Of a stretch of 6,217 nucleotides of DNA, positions 6,123-6,217 are shown piece by piece (the stretch's first letter is position 1; each line of letters opens with the position of its first letter). The translations under genes and the position numbers were made by a program. Under the pieces are notes generated by a model that had not been told where the DNA came from, searched no databases, and saw only the letters and a list, made by a program, of their open reading frames with translations. Where the stretch lies: assembly GCA_010032085.1 (NCBI GenBank), contig RGYL01000050.1, positions 1 through 6,217 of the forward strand, written 5' to 3'. This DNA comes from Actinomycetota bacterium (GTDB taxonomy: Bacteria; Actinomycetota; Actinomycetes; Nanopelagicales; Nanopelagicaceae).

Positions 6123-6217
6123 ATGGTTCGGTACGGCGTAATTGGCGTGGGCGCCATGGGCCGTGAGCATATTGAGAACCTAAAACACATTCCGGGAACT
6201 TCCGTTACCGCAATTAG
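6123..6217 (+). CDS. Gfo/Idh/MocA family oxidoreductase (3'-truncated by window edge)
   Basis: Only the first 31 codons are present. The protein begins MVRYGVIGVGAMGREHIENL, a classic N-terminal Rossmann strand-turn-helix with the dinucleotide-binding GxGxxG (residues 8-13) followed by the xxH seen in Gfo/Idh/MocA dehydrogenases, which oxidise or reduce sugars and inositols with NAD(P). The start is supported by AGGAG five bases upstream. The dyad upstream suggests its own regulated promoter, although read-through from the M24-like gene is possible. The substrate cannot be inferred from 31 residues; an inositol or sugar dehydrogenase is a reasonable guess. Confidence 0.8.
   Translation, partial: MVRYGVIGVGAMGREHIENLKHIPGTSVTAI

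Overview
The window reads as chromosome from a low-GC member of the Actinobacteria. The evidence is the gene order secY-adk-map, actinobacterial-looking SecY, Adk and P450 sequences, tight or overlapping gene spacing, and a base composition that looks mid-40s percent GC by eye. A streamlined freshwater lineage of the acI/Nanopelagicales type would fit, but that placement is inference and no marker here proves it.

Layout. Bases 1-2237 (+) are the tail of a ribosomal-protein/secretion operon: the C-terminal two thirds of secY, adk (1-nt overlap with secY) and map (3-nt gap). The infA-rpmJ-rpsM genes that often follow map are absent. Instead, map runs 14 bp into the 3' end of a convergent gene for a class I bacterial cytochrome P450 (3474-2224, -). 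A 66-bp AT-rich divergent gap (3475-3540) separates the P450 from a second (+) transcription unit. That unit starts with an unusual in-frame chimera, an ADP-ribosylglycohydrolase-like N-terminal half joined to a PfkB/ribokinase-like C-terminal half (3541-4950). It continues, with a 4-nt ATGA overlap, into a degenerate M24 ('pita-bread') peptidase homolog (4947-6017). A 105-bp regulatory-looking gap with a perfect 15-bp dyad follows, then the first 31 codons of a Gfo/Idh/MocA oxidoreductase (6123 to the window edge).

How the genes work together. The left part is housekeeping: the SecY translocon channel, adenylate kinase for adenine-nucleotide balance, and removal of the N-terminal methionine. 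The P450 stands alone, with no ferredoxin or reductase gene beside it. The right part looks like an accessory sugar or nucleoside metabolism island (ADP-ribosyl hydrolase, sugar/nucleoside kinase, M24-like protein, sugar dehydrogenase), but no substrate can be read from the sequence.

Most notable point: the hydrolase-kinase junction lies exactly at the hydrolase GGDTDT metal-binding motif. The hydrolase C-terminus and the kinase N-terminal strand are both missing. This looks like a fusion by in-frame deletion at a short shared motif, either real or an assembly artefact. No RNA genes, CRISPR arrays, insertion sequences or clear intrinsic terminators were seen.
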